A stretch of DNA of 64,000 nucleotides from the NCBI GenBank assembly GCA_013339765.2, contig CM023448.1:331904941-331968940 (forward strand). The letters run 5' to 3'. The translations under genes and the position numbers were made by a program. The notes under the pieces were generated by a model. It was given only the letters and a program-made list of their open reading frames with translations. It had not been told where the DNA came from and made no database searches. Origin of the DNA: Haemaphysalis longicornis. Lineage: Eukaryota; Arthropoda; Arachnida; Ixodida; Ixodidae. The stretch's first letter is position 1, and each line of letters opens with the position of its first letter. Positions 9,986 to 21,402 of this stretch are shown piece by piece.

Positions 9986-10508
9986 AGGCTTCACCGTCAC
10001 AGTTCCTATGTGCAGTGGTGCACCCTTTACAGACAAGTCGGTGACTGGGGACTGCGGGTTAGAATCTAAACAGTCAGACAGATACCGCAAAAAATGATTC
10101 GCATTAAAAAAAAAGCAAACGAAATAACGCTTACGCGACACGTTTCGAAATCGGCACCCACTGAGTGCAGCAAGACACGAGCGTGTAGTCATGCACCGTA
10201 GCGGCCTGTAGCGTTGGTTCACCGCATCGAGCTTTCTCAAATGCCATTTCCGAGAAACTTCTCGAAGTAGAACTCGGCGAAGAATCTTTTTAGGCACCCC
10301 GCGAATTGGGTAATATGTACACCAGAAAGCACTTTGTGGGAAACTACTCGAAAAGAACGAGATAAAAAACTTCTCTCACGTTTGTTTGCCTGTGTTTGTT
10401 TGCGTTTGTTTCTTTGTCTGTTTCTGTTACACCTTTCGTCGTGCCAAATGTTTGGAGAGAAGTAATGTGGGTTCGCTTTCCTTGCTGGATATCATGCTTT
10501 CTTTCCAG
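9986..10508. other. No recognised gene
   Basis: A short block GGTGCACCCTTTACAG near 10018-10034 recurs at about 54996-55012, in the same orientation. It belongs to a repeat described under 54811-55116. Confidence 0.5.
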
Positions 10509-10672
10509 GTTCCCGCGAAGATATCGATGAAGTCAGAAACAAACATTATCTACCAGCATACACCTAAACTTTTTTCCAGAAAATTTTCTGACAAAGGGAA
10601 AAAAACTCGGCTTCGAAAAAATGTTTCGCAGCGTAGTACCGCCACCGCATTTAAAACTAATCCCACTCTATG
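10509..10672 (+). CDS. Candidate host exon (unrecognised)
   Basis: A good 3' splice site (TGCTTTCTTTCCAG, ending 10508) is followed by 164 bases that stay open in one frame. They end at a perfect 5' splice site, G|GTAAGT at 10673. An internal alternative acceptor, CTTTTTTCCAG, ends at 10579. The encoded stretch is lysine- and serine-rich (SRKFSDKGKKTRLRKNVSQR) and matches no family I know. The coding frame is that of the open segment 10386-10676, whose methionine at 10386 is probably irrelevant. A GC-rich island lies just downstream. Chance co-occurrence of such splice sites is possible in a 64-kb window, so this is only a candidate. Confidence 0.3.
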
Positions 10673-10739
10673 GTAAGTCTCCCGTAAGGAGCGGTCGTAA
10701 AAAAAAACAAAATAAAGAGAGAATAAAAGTAGGAACAAG

Positions 10740-11350
10740 CCGACTAAAATGAGGCGCTAAGCGAAACCGAAGGCCTCAGCGACGGCGCAAAGGGCGTCCC
10801 TGTTGGCAGCGGTGCTCCTTTAGAAAGCTGATCGCCCGCCGGTGAAAATGTTACGCGCGCGAAAATAAAAGACGTGCGCGCGCGCGCGCTCGTGCTATTA
10901 TGCGGGTGTTACGCGGTATGCTCCGGTTCGGTGCGCTTGAGTACACGCACGCGAGGGGCAAAATACCCAAGCACAACCACCCTTTCCGAAGGGCACCACC
11001 GAGTCGCTTTGCGCATATTGTTGGCACCCCCTTCCTTTCAACACGCGCAGTCCCGGAGGAGGATCTCTCGAAAGCGCAGAAGAAAAACGAAGCTCGCGCG
11101 TCGTCGATCACACGTCATTCCGGGCGTGACTTCAAAAGCGATTTCACCGCCTTGCCGTGAGCAGAGCTACTTCGGCTTGGGCTGCTGCCATCGCAGCCAT
11201 CGGCGACCACTCGCGCGGGCGCGTTCGCCTAGCAATTCACGTTACGCGGGCAGGTTGTTGAAGAGACCGGCGAAGGAAAACACTTCTCACACGCCCTTGC
11301 GTCCAGAAGAGCGCGCAGAGAATGGCAGTGCAGGAAGAGCGTAGAGAAGA
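10740..11350. other. GC/CpG-rich island without recognised gene
   Basis: Contains an alternating GC run (10874-10889) and overlapping open frames on both strands (for example 10874-11344 plus, 156 residues) with no domain. It could be a promoter region or a decayed repeat. Confidence 0.4.
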
Positions 11351-11599
11351 CGGTCGACATTCACGAGACCGGATTGCCGTGGAAAACTGAAAATAATTAC
11401 GCAAAAAAAATGCCTCGCTTAACTTGAACACTATTCGCAATTCATTTTCTTGGCGTTTACTCCGCGCTAAACATCCTCGGGTGCTCTAAATTAATCCCGA
11501 CAAGTTGGCATCCTCGATGTTTCTTCGGTGTGTTGAGCACCAAATTTTTACTTTCTTTTGATCCACAAAATGGTTCACAAAATTATTCTTAGGGTCACC
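11351..11599. other. No recognised gene
   Basis: AT-richer sequence with short frames only. Confidence 0.4.
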
Positions 11600-12110
11600 G
11601 TAAAAAAATTCTAGAGAGAGGGAGAGAGAACCAAATTTAATGGAGTCCTCATTCCAGGACTCCGTTGGATCTTGCTGCCACCTTCCCGCGTACGATCAGC
11701 CGACGCCGGATCCCGTGTACCGCAATGATCTCTTCCTCCTCCCACTGCTCAACGGGTGGATTTGGAATTGGGTCCAAGTCTGGGTTACCTTGGCACGAGC
11801 ATACCATGTAAAATAGGGTGCACGGTGCAGCGCGGGAGAGCTGGTCGTACTGCAAGGGCGAGACTGCGTGAAGGTTGTAGAGCATGAAAGTACGCATTGG
11901 TGCGCAGGAGCCTAGGCTCGCGCTCTTGCTCCTCACTTAGCGACGGGTGGCTAATAAGATACCTGCGCGCCTTTCCATCCTGACGTGCTGCGTGGTGCCA
12001 GGATATGTGACCACAGGAAGCGCGTTCCCCAGCCAGTCGTCTCGGGTTTCCCAGTCGGCTAAATCTCGGGCCGTGCAATGACGCTGGCGCTGAGGGACGA
12101 GTGGGCTGGC
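11600..12110 (-). mobile_element. 3' end of an RNase H-type LINE
   Basis: On the minus strand, frame-shifted coding remnants end with NPDLDPIPNPPVEQW and then AARSNGVLE followed by a stop (about 11650). This resembles the extreme C-terminus seen at 36.2-36.5 kb (ARAQGILE). A short hairpin (8-bp arms GGAGTCCT/AGGACTCC, 11642-11663) and a (CT)n-type tail (11612-11630, seen as GA on the plus strand) follow. Upstream blocks (12078-11785) contain LSEEQEREPRLLRTNAYFHA, typical of the region after RNase H. 5'-truncated and frame-shifted. Confidence 0.65.
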
Positions 12111-12905
12111 GTCCACACCAAGCTAATGTGTCCTTCCACTGGCCGCTGAAGGAAAAACCTCAAGACCGTTTCTGATATCTTCCTTGCCCTTTATAATTGC
12201 ACTTGTAGGAGTGCTTGCCAAACCAGCGGCCACGCCGGATCTGCACCATGGCCTGTATGCCTATGACATCAGGATGTTGGCCGGAAAAGGTTAGCTGGAG
12301 TAGCAGAGAAGCGACAACCTCCAGTTCACAGAATATTACAGCATCATATGTTTCCGCGACGTTTCGGGGCGGTACGTGAGCGTGAGCATCTATTTTTCGA
12401 CGAGCATTTTTATAACCGGTACGAACTAACAGGCAGGATTCACTCAGTCACGAGTTTGAAATTTTAGAAAATTTTTGTCTACAAAATAACTTCCTAGCAA
12501 GGGTGTGAAATATTGTGCCTAGCCTTGAGCGTTGAGAAATGCCAAGCAAGCCATGTCCGCTTGTTTGAACATCTAGCAATTAAAATTCTTTTTCAGCAAA
12601 AGAAACAGAGAAAGGAACTACAAATGATGAGAAAACGTACGAGGCGAGGTTCTACAGCCAGAGTGCAACGTGTGTAGTCGCTCGATGTTTCTTCCACTAC
12701 CTGATTAATAATCAGTATCGGGAAAAACCGCAATAATTGGTCTATGGACGCATTTTTCTACTTCAAATACCGATCCCTATGGTCGATTATCACCCCGCGG
12801 AATTTATCCGTAGTCTACACCTACACGTCCAGAGATGTAGTCCCTACACCTATCAACGGCTCGATGAGCAATGGCTGCTTAAAGATACGTGCCCACTAGC
12901 GTCCA
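12111..12905. other. No recognised gene
   Basis: Mixed composition. No domain or repeat was recognised. Confidence 0.4.
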
Positions 12906-12908
12906 ACT

Positions 12909-13042
12909 TGCCGTGCCGCCTAGCCGACGGCCACCACCGTCGCACCGCGGCCTTCACCCGCATCGCGGCGCGACGCCGTTGGCGGCCGTCGGCACGGCGG
13001 CACGGCTTCGTTGTTAAGGTACCCGCGCCTTAACAACGAAGC
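12909..13042. repeat. GC-rich inverted repeats, including a perfect 15-bp hairpin
   Basis: The first structure pairs about 12909-12931 with about 12985-13008 (23 bases with two mismatches; GCCGTGCCGCC and GGCGGCACGGC). It encloses further partly self-complementary GC-rich sequence. The second, overlapping the end of the first, is a perfect hairpin: 13005-13019 (GCTTCGTTGTTAAGG) with 13028-13042, loop of 8 bases. Confidence 0.9.
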
Positions 13043-13189
13043 AACTTACGCGTATAATTATTCGGACCAGGTTGGGGGATACTGCCAAGCACGTCAAACA
13101 AACCATCGCACTCCCACGTCACATTCCGCACTTCGGTAACATTATCATGGGCCAGATTCGCAGGACATTTTCCTCATAAAAGCAGACCT

Positions 13190-13332
13190 ATGATTGGGCA
13201 GAGAAACCCACATCTTCTCCCCGTCATTAACCAGGAGGCGCAGTTATTGCTTGCTGAAAGGGCCAAGACAGCCGGCCGCACCAACGCAGTCTTTGACGAA
13301 AGACCGTGCATTCTACCATCAGCTATTATTAA

Positions 13333-13408
<76 letters not shown>
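13190..13408 (+). mobile_element. Probable LINE 3' end with expanded CT tail
   Basis: ATTATTAAAGATCTCTC leads into (CT)n at 13336-13408. This resembles the end of the resolved LINE insertion at 36.2 kb (ATTAAAGTTTATTCTCTC) and the minus-strand end at 14.45 kb. The preceding open segment (LLLAERAKTAGRTN) weakly resembles the LINE C-terminus. The CT array is certain; its LINE origin is inference. Confidence 0.45.
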
Positions 13409-13410
<2 letters not shown>

Positions 13411-14436
13411 GTTGGACCGCCTGACACGAGGCAATACCGCAGCCAATAGTGGTTTAGTCTCCTGTACAATCTGCTTTAACGGCGGCAGCTACACGTACAA
13501 GAATTGCTGCATTCGTAATGTATGAGTATGCGTGTATTAAGTTGATGCATGGCCCAGTACGACATCCGTAAGGGCGCAAGGACGCATCCACTGAGTGGAA
13601 CATGGCCACAAAGAAATGTTTGACAAAGCAGGTAATGCTACTGCTGTAGAAGCATCTATGCAAGCTTGTAAGTAAATAAAAGAACGAAAGAAAAGAAAAC
13701 AAAGGTAGGTGGTCTCTTCAAAGTTCGAAAAGCCGTGCGTGAACTCTCATCAAGAATACAAACTAATGAACAAAATCGGTCAACATTTTCAAACAATTAT
13801 TCAGATTTGTTCAACTAATGTTTCTACTAAGAATAACTTTACGCCAGGCTGCAAATCATTGCACCCTGTTTATTTTCCCTCACCAAACATAACCACAGAT
13901 CCTTAAGGCTTATGCAATGGCTGCTCGAAAAAAATCCAGTAAATGGATGATGCCGAATTAAGAACTTTAATCAGCTTCAATAAATGAATCTCAGCTTCAA
14001 CTCAAGCCTGAAATTAATTACACCCCTGCGGGATCGCCCCTCAACACTAGTTTGAATTCAGGTGTTCGCACCGTCCGCGTGGGTGTGAGTGGGCAAATAG
14101 GGAGGAGTGCCGGCGCGCACGAATGCTCCCTGCACGTGCCTCGCGTAAAGTACATCTATTAACACCTGACTAATTACTTGCGGGTGTGTCTGAACGCCGC
14201 CAAAACTGCGTGCAAACGCACCGAAGAGCAAGCACTGGGGAGACTAAATTGAGCGCGAGGCACTTGGCGAGCCAGCTGCGTCACATGGCGATTTGCTTCT
14301 TTGAGCTGCGGCTCACGTCGATCAGCGCGCGTGCCTCTATGGGCGCTCGATAATGCTGCCCGATGGAGCGCCTTTCTCTTTGGCGCCTGCTTATGTGTGT
14401 CTCAGACGAAGCTCCTTTTTGCACAACACGCCCACC
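13409..14436. other. No recognised gene
   Basis: AT-rich to about 14030, then GC-richer. Nothing recognised. Confidence 0.4.
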
Positions 14437-14560
14437 AAGTCTGAGTAGAGAGAGATCATTTTAATGAGTGTGAAGGGAGTACGTCCGCCGGAGATGAATT
14501 CTCTGATCAGCTACTCTCCGGCGGGAATGGGTAGAGAAGCCTTATAGGCGTTCTCCCACT
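14437..14560 (-). mobile_element. Possible LINE 3' untranslated end
   Basis: On the minus strand the sequence ends in CACTCATTAAAATGATCTCT and a CTCT tail, like the other CT-tailed LINE ends here. A self-complementary pair of CTCCGGCGG-type blocks lies at about 14487-14525. The frame at 14542-14820 (minus) may be its degraded coding end but shows no firm motif. Confidence 0.35.
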
Positions 14561-15839
14561 GACGCGTCTGCAGCTCTGTCGATTCGCAAGGATATATGAG
14601 GAGGACAGGGGAGAGGAATCACACGTAGAAGGGGATAATGATAGAGGGGGCGGGGAGCACTCGATGCATAAGGTCTAGGAGCCCCGAAGGTCGTTTCAGC
14701 AGATGAACCTGGGGCGCCCGCAGGAATTGTTCGACGTACCAATGGAAATGGCGCGATGGCTTGTGTTTGAACTACGGAATATCTCCCAGCTCTCGGCTGT
14801 GGAAATTCGTGAAGACACATTTTGCAACAACTCTTGCGTCTGGTTATAATTTTTTTTACCGAGACGTCTATTCAAACACCTCGCGAGGCATTAAAAATTT
14901 GCTGAGCGTGTCATTAAAGAAAAGGGGCTCGGACTGTTGCTTCACTTTCACAAAGGCCGATTGGTGCAGCCGGTGATGTTCGAGCGGCGTGTGTCATTGC
15001 CAAATCGATATTGCAGGGTTGTATCTGAGCTTCTCGTGAAATACTCGACGTTTTTCCCTTCTGTTACTTTTACTACACTTTTACAAAAGAAAGCGAGAAC
15101 ACATTTAGTTGTTTTTTTTCTTGCACTTTCGGTGAAAGGTCTTGGAGAGCATTTTTGGTGAAGCCTACCAACTCACCAAACAGTACACTTTTCTAAGGTC
15201 TCTAGCCGCTGCGGCATGGGCTGCCAGAGCTATATAAAACTTTAAAGAAAGATAATTTTATGTCAAATCATGCGTAGGCAAATGTGTTTTTTATTAGAAT
15301 GTTTTAGGTAGCCATAATGAGCCCTCGCCGCACACCATATTTGAAACACTGGATCAAGTGCGCTAAAAACTCCAGCGAGGCAAATAATGATAAAAAAATC
15401 ACTACGGTAATCATCCTGGTTTATCCGCAATTCTTCGCATCATGGAGTGCAAGTTGCCTCTCTGCTCCTCAAGCTACTTGTACCTAGCAGGCTTCAGAGT
15501 TCGTGATTTGCTAAAGAACGATGCATAACCCCATTGGAGGCCATGAGTGTTTTTTTTTTTTTTCTGGCCCCGGATACTGGCCACATTCAGTGATCAGTTT
15601 TAGGCAATTGGGGTCCATTTCTTACCATTTATACGTTCGTTGGGCTCTGGCGTTCGGAAGCTCGCGCAACTATCAATCGATGTGCACCAAGCGAAATGCA
15701 AGACCCATTCCCGTTAGGGGCAAATAATCACCTAAGAACTTGTAGTGAGGCGCTACGCACTGGCGAACAAATTCTGGTCTTTTGCAGAGGATGTTCCCCG
15801 ACAAGAACTGGTTTGAATTACTACTGAAAATTCCCGAAG
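14561..15839. other. No recognised gene
   Basis: Includes a T-rich run at 15549-15564. Short frames only. Confidence 0.4.
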
Positions 15840-16430
15840 GTGTGATGATGATGATGATGGTTGGTGTTTAATGGCGCAAGGCCAACGAGGGCAAAGAGCG
15901 CCAGAGAAGTTATTTAATGAAAAGAAGTGATTACCACAAAAGGTAGGTATAAAACGTGTAAACCGTACTTAGTAAAATCACTTAGAGATAATGGCGATGG
16001 CTGGTGTATAGGGCCAGATTTGATTATGCGTGATAGGAAATGAGGTTTAAAACTTAACATCTGACAAATACTCAAACACACGTTTCACGGAAACAATGGC
16101 ATCGTCACCTAGAAGCAGCGATGGATGTAGTGGGATTATGTTGTCTGTAGAGTTCTCTGAAGTGTTTGTGTCGTGTTGTGTGAAGTGCCTTGCATGTGAT
16201 TAGTATGTGCACCACGGATAGGGCCTCTCCGCACCTGCTGCACTGGGGTCTAGAAGATCCCGTCAGCAGATACGAGTGCGTCGCATGGGTGTGCCCTATC
16301 CGCAGCCTACCCAAGGCGACTTCCGTGTGTCTGTTGTGTGAGTCAGCTCTGTACCGTCCCAAGTGTGGCTTTATTACAGGTAGTTTGTTGACTGTCTGTA
16401 AATTCTTCACTCGTCCAATGGGGTGATAGA
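15840..16430 (-). mobile_element. 3' end of an RNase H-type LINE with (ATC)n tail
   Basis: The plus strand shows GATGATGATGATGATGG at 15844-15860, which is the reverse of a (CAT)n 3' tail. Upstream on the minus strand (about 16430-16100) is the C-terminal cysteine/histidine-rich region typical of RNase H-type LINEs: EVALGRLRIGHTHATHSYLL, then CSRCGEALSVVHILITC. The CxxC...H...C spacing is intact, but the RT and RNase H domains are missing. The frame stays open upstream through the tandem duplication at 16423-16584, which is not LINE sequence. Confidence 0.75.
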
Positions 16431-16584
16431 AACGAGTGGACAACACCAAAGTGCAAAGTATCAGAAGACTGAGAGAAAAAATGGGAGTGTGGGGAAGAGG
16501 GTAGTGATAGAAACGAGTGGACAACACCAAAGTGCAAAGTATCAGAAGACTGAGAGAAAAAATGGGAGTGTGGGGAAGAGGGTA
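16423..16584. repeat. Perfect 81-bp tandem duplication
   Basis: Two adjacent copies, 16423-16503 and 16504-16584, look identical base for base. Because 81 is a multiple of three, the minus-strand frame stays open and encodes a 27-residue repeat. The second copy runs into a G14 tract at 16585-16598. Confidence 0.95.
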
Positions 16585-16598
16585 GGGGGGGGGGGGGG

Positions 16599-17765
16599 CA
16601 TTGTGCATGGCTGAGATCCCGTGCAGCGCGTTCCTGATATCGCAGCTCTTCGTCTTATTTGTAAGATCAAGTTTGTTCACGAGAGAAAAAAACAAACATC
16701 TTCTCCATTCTTCCTTTTCTGCGTGCACAACGTTGTCGACAACAAAAATCCTGACATTTTGTCCTCTTTACGACATTGCTGCCAGCCCGCCACAACATGT
16801 GTAATACGAACATCTATTACTTACTGTGCAGCAAGACTTTGTAATAACAGCAAGCGATTGACGCCCTTGCGTCATCCGTGCTATCGCGCCTTCGACGTAA
16901 AACATTTAGGAGGCGAGCCATCTACTGATACCACAGCGAAGTTTTTGGGGGAAAAGCACGGAGCCACAAAAAGGGCGCTCAGAAATGCACAAATCCAAGC
17001 CGGAGGACTTTAACGTGGCTTTAAGTGGCGACACAAGACATAGTGCACGCGCTTTCATTGATGGCGTCGTTCCGGCCTTAAAATCCCAACCATAAAATAA
17101 CGGCGCGACATTACGCCGTGTCACCAACGTACAGAGGTCGAAAGCGTACGGTGAGGGTTTATCCCAGCTTCGTTCCCGGCACCGAAAGAGAAAACATTGC
17201 GCCACCGCAACCCCGCTCCGTTTTCCCTGAGTTGCCCGCGCTTTTCGCCTTTCGGCACGCGGATCACGGCGCTGCGATGGTCTTGCGCCACTTGCCGCCA
17301 CTCAATCTTATACCTTGCCGCAGAACCAACGATCGCCGACAAGCAAAAAATGGCACAATCACAAAGAACATTAATCAGTTTTGTGGCTGAACTATCTTAT
17401 TTTCTAATTATCTTATAATTATCTTGTAATCAACGTCGCCAATGTCCGCGTTGGTTGCCGAGAGCCAGCAGAAGTCTCTTCCGGTTGACTGAAAACGTTC
17501 GTATCCCCCGTCGGGACCAAATGTTTTAATGCCATCTACACACGCAACGTGTGCTCCACTTTCTTCCAGTTCTATGCTCCGGTATATCGGCACGATTGCT
17601 CGTGTGGTCTATCTACTCTTTATTTTACGCCTAAAATGTCCTACCCAAGCGCAGTTACTTATTAAGATCCACCTCTTTAATTAAAAGTTCCCCCCTCACC
17701 CTTATAGAAAGAGCTGAAGAAAGGCAACGCGTGCACATAAGCGGTGCCCGACGCTTCAATGGTTG
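16599..17765. other. No recognised gene; GC-richer block at 17050-17330
   Basis: Overlapping open frames on both strands (16621-17013 plus, 16906-17301 minus) show no domains. Confidence 0.4.
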
Positions 17766-17832
17766 TCTGATCTGGCCCCGCCTATAGGCGGGGCCAGATC
17801 AGAGCTGCAGAGGTATACCTCTGCAGCTCTGA
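17766..17832. repeat. Two overlapping perfect palindromes (38 bp and 34 bp)
   Basis: The first palindrome spans 17766-17803, centred on CCTATAGG, with no spacer. The second spans 17799-17832, centred on GGTATACC, also with no spacer. They share the five bases TCAGA. Every base in each arm pairs. Nothing else links the sequence to a transposon, and no duplicated flank was seen. Confidence 0.97.
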
Positions 17833-18662
<830 letters not shown>

Positions 18663-18730
18663 CCAGAGCTGTCTTGCTGGTAACGAGCACATTACTCACC
18701 CCGTACAGTCTTTGTCAAAATTTTCTAGGC

Positions 18731-18773
18731 CAGCGCCCCTGCTTGGCCAGCTGCCGGCCAAGCAGGGGCGCTG
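18731..18773. repeat. Perfect 18-bp inverted repeat, 7-base loop
   Basis: Arms 18731-18748 (CAGCGCCCCTGCTTGGCC) and 18756-18773. The loop is AGCTGCC. Confidence 0.95.
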
Positions 18774-19639
18774 CGCTTGACGTTGTCGGCTGCTGCCCGG
18801 CTAAAGAGAGCGAGGGGAACTTTGGCGCTTGCTTTCGTAGTGTGGCTGGCATGGTAAGTGCAGCGTGGGGCCGGTTTCTCAGAGAAGGCACACTTAGCTA
18901 CAGCGCAGGAACTTCGCGTGAATTTTGCATGGACGGTTTTAGGACGTTGAAAAGCGCAAGAGCTGGAACGTATATTTATCCTGCGGCGCAGCTTTTCTCC
19001 TTTGCCGGAAACAGTGACAAGCAGAGAAGGCAGGCTGCTTCTAGGAAGGCCTTTGGGGCCATCAAGAAAGAAAACTGCCCCAGGCTCTGCAAATGGGCAA
19101 GCGGCGCATAGCCATGCAAGTATTTCTCAATAATAGTCAATATTTGCGCGCCGTGTAGAATTGCTGTCGTAGAGAGACCGGCATCGGCCAGCGTCCGCGT
19201 CTCCATCGCCGCGGGCTGGTGTTGCGTCAAGTTTTCACAAGTCAGGATGCTTTTATCAATTACTACGCCATTAGCGCGCCACGAAAGCGCGTTTTAGCTC
19301 GCGATCTCGCTTCACAGCCCGTTTGCAATAGTATGCTGGGTTGTTACGTGCACGTTCTCTGATCGGTGGACCTAACCCTGTAGCTGTGGCGCTCGTTTGG
19401 CCTGTTCGCTAGCACGCTTGTGCTCTAAATAGTTCATTTATGTAATTCATGCACTCGAAGGCATTCGTAGGGAAACGTCAAGCATGTTTCTTACCTTTGT
19501 CGACGATTACGGCGGGTACTACACAATTTTAGCTAGCATATTTAAATATTAATTTTGTATGCGAATACTAAGAAAAACCTGATGTTTTACATCTCTGTTT
19601 TACATAACGGGCCGCAAGAAGAGCACCCAGTCGCATGTT
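18774..19639. other. No recognised gene
   Basis: An open frame (18632-19111) crosses the hairpin and a possible 5' splice site (ATG|GTAAGTGC at 18857), but no domain is visible. Confidence 0.35.
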
Positions 19640-19645
19640 GCTCGC

Positions 19646-21402
19646 TTGAACCGTAGGCGGGTAGAATCAGCCGAAATGGCAATCGCAATGAATAGGCATT
19701 TCATCAAAGCAGGGGCTTACATTTCGGAGGTCGATGAAGATAAAAGCAGCGCTATACTGGAACAGTCACAACTTCCAAACTCTATCTTTTTAAGTCCGAC
19801 AAACGCGAGTGAGGTGCAAACTTTTATTCTTAAACTCAAAAACAACGTCGCATCTGGCATCGATGGTATTGCACCACTTCCTGTTAAACACATCGCTTCT
19901 GAAATTGATTTATTGATTAAAATTAGTGAAGTTTTAACTTTTATTATTAATTTGACATTATCTACTGGAGTTTTTCCTCAAAAATTGAAAGTAGCACGAG
20001 TTAGGTCAATTCACAAAGGTGGTGACGATGACCAGTTGTCCAATTACAGGCCAATCTCTGTGTTGACTGTCTTTTCAAAAATATTTGAAGATGTACTACA
20101 TAATAGACTAACAAACTTTTTCAACACACACAAGGTCATTTCACCGTATCAGTACGGCGTTCAAAACAACAAGTCAACGCAGGAAGCTCTGCTTAATATT
20201 AAGGACAGTATATTAGAAAATATAGAGGGAAAGAAATTTACACTCGGGTTATTCGGGGACCTACAAAAAGCATTTGACTCTATCAATCATGAAATATTGG
20301 TAAGAAAACTAAAAAAATTAGGAATACGCGGAATAGCGGCTGACCTATTAAGGAGCTATTTAAGTAATAGGGAGTGAGTGAGTGAAAAAGACTTTATTAA
20401 ATGCAGGCAACAGACGTAGTGTTGAATAGGGAGCAATTTGTTGAATTTAACGGTATTTCATCGGAGTTATTGACAATAGAACAGGGTGTTCCGCAAGGGT
20501 CAAAGCTGGGACCGTTGTTATTCCTAATAGATGTGAATGATATTCCAAACATACCTTGTACACCCCAGATAGCCATGTATGCAGATGACACGAACATATT
20601 TTTCTCCGGTAGCAGTATAAGAGAACTCCAGTATGAAGTAAATATATATTCAGAAATGTTGTCAAAGTGGTTACACGAAAATACCTTACAGCTAAACGCA
20701 TCGAAGACTACCTATATCATTTTTAGACCAATTAATAAGAAGATAGATCAAGGCATTCATATTGAATATTGGGGCAATATGATCAACCAAGTCAAAGAAC
20801 AGCAGTTCTTAGGAGTATGGTTTCATGAAGAATTATCTTGGCATCCTCATATGGAACACTTAGGCAATGAAATTTCAAAAAAAAATATTGGCATTCTCTA
20901 CAGATTTAGACGCTTAATACCGCTTTGGTTGAAAACACAGCTTTATAACACTCTTGTCTATTCTAGGCTTTGCTACGGGATATTAGCGTGGGGAACAACA
21001 AACAAAACAAATTACAAACGGCTGATCGTCTTACAGAAAAGAGTTCTCCGCCTATTTGCCAATTTTCATGGGCACTATGCAGACTTGAGAACGGGTCCAC
21101 TATTTGTTCAGTATAGTATGCTTAAGGCTGACCAAATTTATTATATGAAGCTTTTACAAGCTATACACAAAGAAAATCTCCATGGCAGACATAACGACAA
21201 TAGCAGTATATACCCTCTTAGGTGTGCCAAAATACATACACCGAAACTGCGAACGAACTACGGCAGGCAGTCTTCTCTGTTTCAACGCACCGACATACTC
21301 AACAAAGTTGGAGACCACATTGATTTCAAATGCAGTAGAAACATATTTAAAACACAGGCGAAAGAATACCTCTTAAATCAGAATATCTGCTTCAATGGCT
21401 AG
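19646..21402 (+). pseudogene. Non-LTR reverse transcriptase interrupted by a 59-bp insertion event
   Basis: The first block (19646-20377, 243 residues) carries the RT fingers with NYRPISVL (residues 133-140) and the palm motif A, FGDLQKAFD (203-211), with the first catalytic aspartate. The second block (20401-21402) carries motif B QGVPQGSKLGPLL (28-40), the catalytic YADD box (60-63), the thumb (LKTQLYNTLVYSRLCYGILA) and a C-terminal region ending NQNICFNG. No RNase H domain follows. The two blocks are in different frames. The offset equals exactly the 50-bp insert plus one 9-bp target-site copy, so the enzyme had no other visible lesion when it was hit. All catalytic residues are kept. This suggests a fairly young 5'-truncated copy. 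Confidence 0.85.
20366..20433 (-). mobile_element. 50-bp LINE 3' end inserted in the RT, with 9-bp target-site duplication
   Basis: AATAGGGAG occurs at 20366-20374 and again at 20425-20433. Between them lie 50 bases (20375-20424). Read on the minus strand they are a typical LINE 3' terminus: AATAAAGTCTTTTTCACTCA ending in a TCAC-type tail. This is an extremely 5'-truncated LINE insertion. The adjacent residues NRE and QFVEFNG join smoothly once the insertion is disregarded. Confidence 0.88.

Noticed and set aside
18731..18856. Exon containing the hairpin, between TTTTCTAG and ATG|GTAAGTGC
   Set aside because: Splice-like signals exist, but the hairpin dominates the segment and the translation shows no domain.
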